A DNA stretch of 64,000 nt from an uncultured Bacteroides sp. (GTDB lineage: Bacteria > Bacteroidota > Bacteroidia > Bacteroidales > Bacteroidaceae): NCBI GenBank assembly GCA_959606905.1, contig CAUHML010000003.1, positions 1 through 64,000 on the forward strand, written 5' to 3'. The stretch's first letter is position 1. Every line of letters begins with the position of its first letter. The position numbers and the translations under genes are program-made. The notes beneath the pieces were generated by a model. The model was not told the origin of the DNA. It made no database searches and was given only the letters and a program-made list of their open reading frames with translations. Positions 37,901 to 45,432 of this stretch are shown here, piece by piece.

Positions 37901-38103
37901 ATGTTTTTCACAAATTGTTTTTCGATCTCTTCAGGAGGACGTTCTCCTACCTTTAGTTCGATAAACAAGCGGGGATTATTCAGATCAGGCAATAAGTCGA
38001 CACTCAACTGATCGTATGACACCTTTCCCAACAATAAGAGGGCAAATACAATCATACAAATTGTAACCGGATTGCCTACTGCAAATTTGACTATATTCTT
38101 CAT
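34993..38103 (-). CDS. RND efflux permease (partner of the fused RND-ABC protein)
   Basis: The 1036-residue protein has the full RND layout with two six-helix bundles and two large periplasmic loops. TM4 reads ALGAGMLVDNAIVVIE near residue 417, with Asp-Asn instead of the AcrB Asp-Asp, and TM10 has GIAVNNSIILVDR instead of the AcrB lysine. This pattern is known from RND clades outside the AcrB group, such as SwrC-like proteins, so it is not evidence of inactivity. Two consecutive, different RND genes recall MdtB/MdtC, which assemble as a mixed trimer; a mixed trimer with the fusion protein is my inference. It lies 48 bases after the adaptor gene. Confidence 0.88.
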   Translation of the reverse strand: MKNIVKFAVGNPVTICMIVFALLLLGKVSYDQLSVDLLPDLNNPRLFIELKVGERPPEEIEKQFVKNMESMAIRQSDVTQVSSVIKAGTARITVEYTWTKDMDEAFLDLQKAMNPFAQNKEITELKITQHDANLSPVVLVGMSHQNITDMAELRRIAESYIRNELIRLEGVAEVTLSGEEVTTLTVQTDPYKLNAFQLKIEDIASRIESNNQSISGGRVSELGLQYLVKSSSLFSTEADFENLIVGYKPVQQETSGNSSSETVTDVNKAPVFLKEVATVQFVNARPENIVRINGKRSIGLSIYKEMRFNTVKVVDEVTSRLAVIEDALPGYHFQVISNQGTFIKSAIGEVKSSAILGIVLAVIVLFVFLRRMGTTLIVSLSIPISIVATFNLMFFNGLTLNIMTLGGLALGAGMLVDNAIVVIESIFRNQEKGVSVKEAVVTGTAEVANAVIASTLTTIVVFLPIVYLHGASGELFKDQAWTVTFSLVSSLFVAILVIPMLYTQLSGKKVKMEEVKSIRITRYSKILRKLVRHRWWVIGMAVLLLVVTGLLTPFIGTEFMPRAESKAFTAVVKMPEGTQMERTAAAVGNLEDLLYTIVGGDSLCTIYSHVGEGSGSENAIFEGENTAMMKIILSPECILSPENVIARFLEEAKNPVGLELSIRQDENSLSSLLGSEGAPIVVEVKGEELDEIAKITGEVKERMQEVDGVYDVVTSIEDGAPEVVISIDRTIAGINNLSVATVIEQLKQQLSGKEAGKMEYRGEMRDIVIKVPDISLGALGSLVIRSGTQEFLLDEIASITHGQAPKEILRRNQSRIGKIMANMDTGKSLDKVTAEVCLAVKDIDLPANYSITVTGEEEKRQESMHSLLFALLLSVVLVYMVMASQFESLLHPFTILLTIPLAVVGAILLFFITGTTINMMGVIGIVMLGGIAVNNSIILVDRINQLSQAGMELTDAIVEAGQQRIRPIIMTTLTTILAMLPMTFGFGEGASLRSPMAIAVIGGLITSTLMSLMVIPCVYYVLEKIKRRINHRTKKS

Positions 38104-38151
38104 AAGTATTTCCTATTTTCAAAAGGCACGTTTATTCGTCATACGAATAAT

Positions 38152-39213
38152 TTACTTTTGAATTTTTACTTTAGCATCTTCCTTCAATGTTTCAAACCCC
38201 TTCACTACCAGATTGTCATTTACTTTGAGTCCGGATATGATTTCAATGTTATATTCATCCTCTAAGCCTGTTTCTAAATTACGTATCTTTGCGGTATTCT
38301 TCTCAACGACATATACATATTTGCGACGACGGTTCGACAGAATCACGTCCTTGGGGATAATAATGGAGCTGTCTGCTCTGTCTACCACAATATCTGCTTT
38401 AGCAAACATACCCGGACGCAATTTTAGTTGATTGTTATCAACTAAAACCTTTCCTTTATAGGTACGCGTTTCCGAACTGATTGCGGGAGATAATTCGCTG
38501 ATTTTCCCTCTCAAAGTATCACCCGGTATGGTGTAATGAGTAATATATACCGGTTGTGCTTCCTTGACATAGCGGATGCTGCTCTCTGGCAGATTGATAT
38601 CCATATACATTTTATCATAAGCCATTAGACTTACTACCGGCTTACCCTGCTCTACCCTGATATCAGTTGTATAATGGGGCAGGTCAACAATCACACCATC
38701 AAACGGAGCTTTTACCTTCATTTTCTCCAAATTGAGTTGTGCGTTTTCATAATCATAACGGGCATTCGTCACCTTAACTTCCGTATTCCGCATCTCACTC
38801 ATCGTCACCCCTCCCTTTTCATAAAGCGCTTTTTGTTTCGATTGCTCCTGTTCGGCTATTTCGAGACTGAGCTTTTTAGCGTCGATAGCAATGCCGTTTT
38901 CATATTCTTTGTCTTCCAACCGGACAATTATCGTACCTTTACTCACCCTATCTCCCATTTTGAAAGTTTTTCCTGTCTTCGGATTAATTTGAAGTTTATA
39001 AAAGCCGCTCATTTCAGAGTTCAGAGACACCCCATAAGTAGGCTGTACTGTTCCTGTTGTATTTATCAGTTTACTGATCGAACCTTTTTTCAGTTCGACA
39101 ACAGATACCGGAGTAGCAATGTTATTGGGTGCGTTTTGTGGTCTGTCACCACAGCTTGTCAAGCCTATAGTTGCTAATAAAGAAAATGCTATTAAAATGT
39201 GATACTGTTTCAT
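38152..39213 (-). CDS. RND periplasmic adaptor lipoprotein (membrane fusion protein)
   Basis: The 353-residue protein has a lipoprotein signal with lipobox LTSC (Cys21). Barrel-sandwich halves (GTVQPTYGVSLNSEMSGFY and MKVKAPFDGVIVDLP), a short helical hairpin between them (about 110-160), a beta-barrel with LRPGMFAKADIVVD and a C-terminal proximal domain follow. It should bridge the RND and ABC inner-membrane parts to the TolC-like channel encoded 7 bases upstream. It is the only adaptor in this seven-gene operon, so one adaptor must serve any pump assembled here. MacA-like adaptors can serve ABC pumps, so either role is possible. Confidence 0.88.
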   Translation of the reverse strand: MKQYHILIAFSLLATIGLTSCGDRPQNAPNNIATPVSVVELKKGSISKLINTTGTVQPTYGVSLNSEMSGFYKLQINPKTGKTFKMGDRVSKGTIIVRLEDKEYENGIAIDAKKLSLEIAEQEQSKQKALYEKGGVTMSEMRNTEVKVTNARYDYENAQLNLEKMKVKAPFDGVIVDLPHYTTDIRVEQGKPVVSLMAYDKMYMDINLPESSIRYVKEAQPVYITHYTIPGDTLRGKISELSPAISSETRTYKGKVLVDNNQLKLRPGMFAKADIVVDRADSSIIIPKDVILSNRRRKYVYVVEKNTAKIRNLETGLEDEYNIEIISGLKVNDNLVVKGFETLKEDAKVKIQK

Positions 39214-39220
39214 GGTCTGC

Positions 39221-40717
39221 TTATTTTTTATCGATTATATCTTTCATCGGAACAATAGGAATATTCTTGTCGAAGTCATACAATGAAAGAATTTTAAGAT
39301 TAAGTAATTCTATTCTGTAGTTGATTAATGCTTGCGTATAAGTGATTTTCTTATTTGAAAGTTGTGTCTGGAACTGACTCATTTCCATACCGGTAATATC
39401 GCCTTCCCGATAACGTGTCTGGTTCAGATCATAAGTTAATTGAGCATTTTGCACATTCTGCTCGGCAATTTTGATCTGAGTACGGAGATTCTCAAGACTA
39501 CGCCATACCTGACGGATATTCAGTTCAATATCTACCTTTTCTTCATGAAATTCAAGTTCATTAATTTGTTGTGCAACCTTTTGTGCTTTGATTCGTGCTC
39601 TCTTTTCCCCCCAATCGAATATAGGAACAGTAAAACTGATAGAAACACGTGGATTTTGTGTCGGATTATTAAACATTTTATTCAAATGACGGTTATCTCC
39701 CATTAATCCGAATGACAAAGAGATATCCCCTTTGAACTCATTCAATGCTTTCGTCTTAATCATTTCAAACTCAAGTTCTTTACTTTCTATTTCACGCTGA
39801 CGAAGTTCCAACCGTGAGCCTAATCCATGTGTGATAGCTTGTTCCAAATCTACTTGAATAGGTTTAATATCAACTTCGGCAAATACTAAAATATCCTCAT
39901 CCAATCTCATTCCAAGTGTTTGTTTCAACTTATCTTTCGCATTTTCCAAACTCACCTTACTCTCGTCTACCGACGAACGAGCTGTCGCTAGATTCAACTC
40001 AGCCTGAAAAAGTTCGTCTTTGGCTGCTAAATCCGCTTCTACCTTATTTTTTATAATATCATAGCTTTGCTGGGCATTGATTAGTTCCTCACGGCTGATT
40101 TCCAAATTACTTTGCGCCATATAAACAGCATAAAATTGGTCTGTTATACTTTTTTCCGTATTCAACCGCTGCAGAGCATAACTAATATCAGCATTTTCAT
40201 AATCATATTCAATCTGTTTCAATTCCATTTTCCGCTTGTTGTAAGTGAAGATAGGTTGAGTCAATTGCAAATAGAGGTCATTGCTGAATGCCCGGTCGCT
40301 GGTTTTATTCCCTTCCAAAATGGAATTATTGTCTTGCCAACCGAACTTGTTGATTAACGAAATCGTACCGTCCGTCCATAAGATGGGTTGCTCAATTTGA
40401 AAAGTCCCACTACTGTTGAGCGTTTCATTAGTATACCATTGCGACAGCCGGTTATCGAAACGCCTGTTTTTGTTATAATCTAACGGATTCAGGTTTAACG
40501 AGAACCGCGATTTCAACGAAGCCTTCTGAGCAATCAGGTTCTGTTTATACCTTTCCAAATTCATATAGGAACGGCGGAGAGAAGGACTGTTTTCCTGCGC
40601 AATTTCCATAGCCTTGTCAATCGTTAAGGGAATTTGCCCTTGCGAGGGTAATGTAATTCCCATGAAAACAACAATTGCCAGTAGCATTCTTTTTAATAGT
40701 AGTAAGTCAATTTGCAT
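39221..40717 (-). CDS. TolC-like outer-membrane efflux channel
   Basis: The 498-residue protein has a signal peptide ending near LPSQGQ and two repeats of the outer-membrane efflux protein fold with long alpha-helices (EISREELINAQQSYDIIKNKVEADLAAKDE) and the strand motif RVSISFTVPIFDWGEKRARIKAQK. It is not a lipoprotein, unlike the channel at 21307. An internal Met at residue 11 is an alternative start. It is the third gene of the RND-ABC operon, placed between the ABC permease and the adaptor. It likely forms the exit duct for the composite system. Confidence 0.87.
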   Translation of the reverse strand: MQIDLLLLKRMLLAIVVFMGITLPSQGQIPLTIDKAMEIAQENSPSLRRSYMNLERYKQNLIAQKASLKSRFSLNLNPLDYNKNRRFDNRLSQWYTNETLNSSGTFQIEQPILWTDGTISLINKFGWQDNNSILEGNKTSDRAFSNDLYLQLTQPIFTYNKRKMELKQIEYDYENADISYALQRLNTEKSITDQFYAVYMAQSNLEISREELINAQQSYDIIKNKVEADLAAKDELFQAELNLATARSSVDESKVSLENAKDKLKQTLGMRLDEDILVFAEVDIKPIQVDLEQAITHGLGSRLELRQREIESKELEFEMIKTKALNEFKGDISLSFGLMGDNRHLNKMFNNPTQNPRVSISFTVPIFDWGEKRARIKAQKVAQQINELEFHEEKVDIELNIRQVWRSLENLRTQIKIAEQNVQNAQLTYDLNQTRYREGDITGMEMSQFQTQLSNKKITYTQALINYRIELLNLKILSLYDFDKNIPIVPMKDIIDKK

Positions 40718-40734
40718 ATAGTTTGCTGTTTTAA

Positions 40735-43700
40735 TTAATATCGTTTCACTATTTTCACTGCGTCGGCTGTTACAGACCGCAGTTTACATTCATCTGTCAG
40801 TACCACCCGGATCGTATCTGAGTCAAAGTAGTAACTACCCAGTTGTTCCCACCCCTCATTTGCTTTTCTCAGGTTAACATAGGCATCTTCTACCTCACTG
40901 CCATACTTTACTTTAAAATGATATTCCCCCTGAAGATTATTGTTCCAACGAAGTTCATCATCCTTGAATACATGATAATACAAGTCATACTGACCGACTT
41001 CCGGTACAGGTACTTTCCATGTAGCAGTCTGGCTGCCGTCCCCACTTTTAATCACAAAAGCCGAACGAATATATTTTCCATAATATCTGTCATTGGTAGT
41101 AGCCGTCCATTGTAAAGGCGGACGCCACCAGGATATACCCGAATATTTAAAAGGTGTTTCCTCCACTTCGTCCAACCACTTAGGCAAGAGCCCCACAATG
41201 GGAGGAGCGGAAAGAATAAAAAGAGTAGAATCTTCATTATCCACAATAATTTCCCCCGGCAAATCGAACGAAGATTCCGGCAATATATAAATACTGTCTT
41301 TGACTATTTTGTTTCGTTCCTGTTTGACATTATTTATGTCTTGACTAATTATATTCGGAAGATTCCCCGAAACCATAGTATTAATCTCAACATTACGGAT
41401 CTGATCTTCCCAAACCGAAACAAATTCCTTACTGGTATGAGCAGGCATCTCTATTTTTGTTTTGGCTCTGGGGTCTTCCAAAGGCTGATACCACCAACCG
41501 TCTTTACGAATATCCATGTGAATAATCCCATCATAATCCGAATTATTACTTATCAGCATTTTCAATACAAAAAATTCTTCTCCACCCTTATTGGTAATTT
41601 TAGTCAATGTTGGTTCCCCTAACGAGTAAAAAGGAAGAGGTGTTGTTTTTTCCCATTCTCCCAACAATGAACGAATATCTGTCCGACTTATCTCTCCCAA
41701 TGTGTCGAGCATATTTTCAAACTTTATATTCAAAAAAGTATTACGTTTCAGCAATGAATATAATGAGTCCCTAAAGGCTTCTACGCCCATATTTATTTCT
41801 GCCCTGGCAAAAAGACGGCTTGCTTCCTGTCCGACGATATTATTCTGCAAGTTGCGCAGTTCCATATCGACCAGCAATTCTTTAAATGTACGCTTCTCCA
41901 GCAACAGAACAGCCTTTTCATTATTACTAATACCATTAATCTGACGCTCCCAACCTCCATTCTCTGATTTTTTTTGCAAATACAACTCAATCACCCGGTT
42001 GGCAACAGGCCATTCCGAAGAAAAAATATTATACCGGAAATTATAGATTTGTGGAAAAAGAAAATAAGGATTTGCCTCTGACGAAAGATTACCTTTTCCT
42101 CTGCTACCGGATGAAAAATTATAATTTCCTTCCGTTTGCGCAAATCTCCAGATAAAATTATTGAACGTACGCATCTGTGCTTCCTGCAAACTGATTTCAT
42201 TCCTGTCTCCATATCTCGACCAACGTATATGGTTTTGAACCTGTTTCTTCATATCCATATCATCAAACAATGCCCCTTTTTCCGGAAATAAGACCATTTC
42301 CGGTTGCACGGTTTCCTGTGCTTGCGACCAAGCACGTTCATAACCCACAAATTGTATTGGTACTTCTATCAACGAAAACCGTTTGAAAGGATAATCCAAT
42401 TTATAGTTTCGAGCCAGTTGGTCTTTAACATTACGTATTAATGAAGGGATCGTATCGTGGATAGAATCCAAAGCTGCCGAAAAGAAGTCATGTCCTTTCA
42501 GATGCCAGATACTATATAGGATGCTGTCTGCAGATATACTTTTCTGCTGATAATCTCCTATGGCCAGTGATATTGTTTGAGACGGAAAATCTCCCTTAAA
42601 CGTATAAACCCCATGTTCATCGCTCTTACCTTCGCCTTGGGAAAGCGGAACCAACCCTGCTAGAGGCTTCACTTTCAAATGGTAATTGCTGAAATAAGTT
42701 TGTTGCCAGTCCGGATTTTCATCACTATAACCAGTTCCGGCACGAGGATACCAATATGTTTCGGGAGTAAGCAATAAATAATCCTTTGTCTGGAAACAGT
42801 ATTGTTTATCAATATTGAACAGAAATTTCTTTTTAGAAGCCTGTAACACTTCCGGAGGAATATCCAGATAACAAAACGAATTATCTATTTGTCCATCATA
42901 CTTAAATGTCACTGAGGCAGTGTCTCCCTTTGCCAGATTCGTACCGAAATCCACTAATACGATTTGCTTGTCACGCTTGAATTTAAGTGGTTGTCCATCC
43001 GAATCAACGGAACGTACGGTCAGCCCCGGATTCAGGCAAAACGTAAATACGGCAGACGAGTCCAAAGCTACCCCCCTCATGGTTACTTCGGATAGAAAGT
43101 CATCAAGACGTTGTTCTACCGAAAAATCATATTGATGAATAAACAGCTTCGGAGTAGCGACATATTGGTTGTTAACACGTGTATATGCAGCCCGTATATC
43201 GCCCTGATACAAAATGGAATGCACATGCCAATATCCGCAAGCTAAACTCAGCAAGAGTGTACACACAGAAAGAAAGACCCATGGATAATTGCTACGCGAC
43301 GAGTGAGGCAGACGCCGGAATAGAGAGATAGTGAAAAAGACAAATGCCAGGCCGGCGAGAAAATAGATAGCCCGGTGATTCAAAATTACTTCCCAATTGG
43401 AAAATCCAACAATAGTAGATTTTACTAATGGGAGACTATACGCCATATAATCGAAAAGGTAATAAAACTTATCCTCAATATAAAAAACAGTCAATCCGAT
43501 ATACCCCAACAGAATAACAAAAGTGAGTGCCTGATTCTTCAGCACCAACATCAGAAAGATAGACAGGCCAATAATAAAAACGAGCGTAGGTACACTAATC
43601 AGCAGAAAATATAATAAATAAGCTATCCAGTCCACTTCTCCCACTGTCAGATTGAATGCCATTGTAATGCCCATAATAATAAGATTGAGCAGCAGAAAAA

Positions 43701-44052
43701 CACGCAGATTCCCCCAGATCTTACCAATCACGTACTCGGCATTACTTAACGGACGGACATAAAAGACTTCCGACGTATCCAGTTTCTTGTCCCTTTTCAG
43801 AAAATCAGAGGCAAGAAAAATAGCAATGACAGCCTGTCCTGTATTCAGCAATAGCAGAATTAGATAAGGTATATTCGACGGAATGGACATAGCAATCCAA
43901 AATCCGTAAGTATCCTCCGATACAAATAGGAGAAAATTAAAAAGAGTAGTGATACCTATGGCGAGCACTGTAAACACCCGGAAGAACCAACTTCTTATTA
44001 ATAACTTGCTTTCATACTTTGCTACCGATTGTATATTAGATAAAAAGGTCAT
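40735..44052 (-). CDS. ABC-2 permease with degenerate M1-peptidase-like and golvesin-like domains
   Basis: Of 1105 residues, the first roughly 290 form an ABC-2-type permease with about seven helices and a cytoplasmic segment DKKLDTSEVFYVRPLSNAEYVIGK. The rest is extracytoplasmic. Residues about 300-750 resemble the M1 aminopeptidase domains that some Bacteroidetes ABC permeases carry (ETYWYPRAGTGY, GYERAWSQAQETVQPEMVLFPEKG), but no HExxH zinc motif is found where it should follow. The last roughly 130 residues look like a golvesin C-terminal-type domain (VPVPEVGQYDLYYHV ... EGWEQLGSYYFDSDTIRVVL ... TADAVKIV). It is encoded 15 bases after the ABC ATPase, its obvious partner. A binding or scaffold role for the outer part is inference. 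Confidence 0.75.
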   Translation of the reverse strand: MTFLSNIQSVAKYESKLLIRSWFFRVFTVLAIGITTLFNFLLFVSEDTYGFWIAMSIPSNIPYLILLLLNTGQAVIAIFLASDFLKRDKKLDTSEVFYVRPLSNAEYVIGKIWGNLRVFLLLNLIIMGITMAFNLTVGEVDWIAYLLYFLLISVPTLVFIIGLSIFLMLVLKNQALTFVILLGYIGLTVFYIEDKFYYLFDYMAYSLPLVKSTIVGFSNWEVILNHRAIYFLAGLAFVFFTISLFRRLPHSSRSNYPWVFLSVCTLLLSLACGYWHVHSILYQGDIRAAYTRVNNQYVATPKLFIHQYDFSVEQRLDDFLSEVTMRGVALDSSAVFTFCLNPGLTVRSVDSDGQPLKFKRDKQIVLVDFGTNLAKGDTASVTFKYDGQIDNSFCYLDIPPEVLQASKKKFLFNIDKQYCFQTKDYLLLTPETYWYPRAGTGYSDENPDWQQTYFSNYHLKVKPLAGLVPLSQGEGKSDEHGVYTFKGDFPSQTISLAIGDYQQKSISADSILYSIWHLKGHDFFSAALDSIHDTIPSLIRNVKDQLARNYKLDYPFKRFSLIEVPIQFVGYERAWSQAQETVQPEMVLFPEKGALFDDMDMKKQVQNHIRWSRYGDRNEISLQEAQMRTFNNFIWRFAQTEGNYNFSSGSRGKGNLSSEANPYFLFPQIYNFRYNIFSSEWPVANRVIELYLQKKSENGGWERQINGISNNEKAVLLLEKRTFKELLVDMELRNLQNNIVGQEASRLFARAEINMGVEAFRDSLYSLLKRNTFLNIKFENMLDTLGEISRTDIRSLLGEWEKTTPLPFYSLGEPTLTKITNKGGEEFFVLKMLISNNSDYDGIIHMDIRKDGWWYQPLEDPRAKTKIEMPAHTSKEFVSVWEDQIRNVEINTMVSGNLPNIISQDINNVKQERNKIVKDSIYILPESSFDLPGEIIVDNEDSTLFILSAPPIVGLLPKWLDEVEETPFKYSGISWWRPPLQWTATTNDRYYGKYIRSAFVIKSGDGSQTATWKVPVPEVGQYDLYYHVFKDDELRWNNNLQGEYHFKVKYGSEVEDAYVNLRKANEGWEQLGSYYFDSDTIRVVLTDECKLRSVTADAVKIVKRY

Positions 44053-44067
44053 ATCAGCATATCGTGT

Positions 44068-44961
44068 TTAGTCGTTTGTCCAAAGGTTTAATTGATTCTC
44101 CATATAATATACATAGGCGTGTTCAAGATTAGGAGGAAATGGCTCCGCTTCGTATCCTTCTACTTTATCGGCAACCACCTGTACCTCCCAAGCTGTCCCT
44201 GAGGGAATAGTAGATATGACCGGATATTTTTTATCAATCTCATGCAATTGATCGCCACCAGCTCTGATCCTCCACACCTTGCCTTCGGCTTTCTTCAACA
44301 TATCTTGCGGAGACCCATAGAAAGAAACTTCCCCCCGGTTCATCAACGCCATATTGTTACAAGTACTGGAGATATCTCCTACAATATGGGTAGATAAAAT
44401 AATAGTGACGTCATTTTCACTAACTTCGGAAAGAAGGTTACGGAAACGAATACGTTCTTCGGGGTCAAGCCCGGTAGTAGGTTCATCTACAATAATTACT
44501 TTAGGATGATGTATCAATGCCTGCGCAATTCCCAACCGACGCTTCATACCTCCTGATAATTTGTTAGCATACCGCTCACGTACATCAAACAATCCTACAT
44601 TTTCGAGCATTTCATCCACAGCCTGCTTTCTTTGCCTGTTTTGAGTCATTCCCGACAGACGGGCTGCATAGTCCAAAAACTCATACGTTTTATATTTGGC
44701 AAAGAAACGAAAGTCCTGAGGGAGATATCCTAAAATACCACGAATTTCTTTCCGTTGTTTCATCAAATCGTATCCACAGATTTCAACCTGTCCGGAAGTT
44801 GGCTCCATTAGAGCTACCAGAATACGCATTAAAGTAGATTTGCCGGCACCGTTGGGACCCAATAAGCCAAACATCCCCGTAGGAATCTCCAGATTGACAT
44901 CTTTCAATGCATGGTTTCCATTTGGATAAATCTTATTGAGGTTTTTAATAGTTATGCTCAT
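44068..44961 (-). CDS. ABC transporter ATP-binding protein
   Basis: The 297-residue ATPase has strand 1 ITIKNLNKIYPNG, Walker A GPNGAGKST (35-43), Q-loop Q82, signature LSGGMKRR (135-142), Walker B IIVDE (Asp159, Glu160) and H-loop His192. A C-terminal extension of about 75 residues ends with NLEHAYVYYM. It is clearly paralogous to the ATPase domain at the end of the RND fusion: both share GMFGLLGPNGAGKSTLMR, the ERIRFRNLL stretch after the D-loop, and the NLExAY end. The two may form a heterodimer. It is the first gene of the seven-gene operon; a candidate -7 box TATCTTTA lies at 44995-45002. Confidence 0.9.
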   Translation of the reverse strand: MSITIKNLNKIYPNGNHALKDVNLEIPTGMFGLLGPNGAGKSTLMRILVALMEPTSGQVEICGYDLMKQRKEIRGILGYLPQDFRFFAKYKTYEFLDYAARLSGMTQNRQRKQAVDEMLENVGLFDVRERYANKLSGGMKRRLGIAQALIHHPKVIIVDEPTTGLDPEERIRFRNLLSEVSENDVTIILSTHIVGDISSTCNNMALMNRGEVSFYGSPQDMLKKAEGKVWRIRAGGDQLHEIDKKYPVISTIPSGTAWEVQVVADKVEGYEAEPFPPNLEHAYVYYMENQLNLWTND

Positions 44962-45087
44962 GACATTTTGTTAAGCCTATGTTGTATTGGCTGATAAAGA
45001 TAGGGTTTATTTATATTACAAGAAGCACAATTGTAAAGATTAACTTATATTAGCAGTCAATAGAAGATACTGGATTCATTCAAATGC

Positions 45088-45120
45088 AAAAGAGGAAGCC
45101 GCTTCACAGTGACCTCCTCT
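45088..45120 (-). terminator. Candidate leftward terminator
   Basis: On the - strand an 8-base stem (45113-45120 pairing with 45091-45098, one G-U pair) is followed by TTTT. It would stop leftward read-through from the phase-variable operon into the RND-ABC operon. Confidence 0.55.
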
Positions 45121-45371
45121 CTCTATACTCTATATGAATATGCCCCAAAGGGTTTATTAAAAAAGGAACATACACAAAAGGGTTTTATCTTAAAAAATTA
45201 ATTATTAAAAACTTATTCTACTGACTTCAATCAGACAGATAACATCAAAATCATATCAACGATCTTCACAGACAGTTGATATTAAGGGGAAATGTGCATC
45301 AAAATAAAATCTGATGCGTAAGCTAGATTAGATAAGATGTACCTCTGTACTTTTCCTAACCAGCATAGTAA

Positions 45372-45412
45372 AGTAGGGATTCACACGCTACGAATAAATC
45401 TAAGCCCCTACT
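45372..45412 (-). terminator. Hairpin downstream of the acidic-tagged lipoprotein gene
   Basis: AGTAGGG (45372-45378) pairs perfectly with CCCTACT (45406-45412). It lies about 20 bases past the leftward stop at 45433 and is followed on that strand by TTTACT. A plausible weak terminator. Confidence 0.45.
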
Positions 45413-45432
45413 ATATATCTCAAATAAATATC

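Larger units (their letters stand above)
44962..45432. other. 471-base gap between the RND-ABC and YjbH operons
   Basis: No gene is supported here. It holds a weak leftward -7 box (TATCTTTA, 44995-45002), a leftward terminator candidate at 45088-45120 and further hairpins between 45250 and 45412. The layout suggests the end of the phase-variable operon followed by the promoter of the RND-ABC operon. Confidence 0.6.

Noticed and set aside
45250..45330. Short inverted repeats (ATATCAAC/GTTGATAT and GCATCA/TGATGC) as a possible second switch
   Set aside because: Arms are only 6-8 bases, lack the GTTAC-N7-GTAAC form and enclose no promoter.
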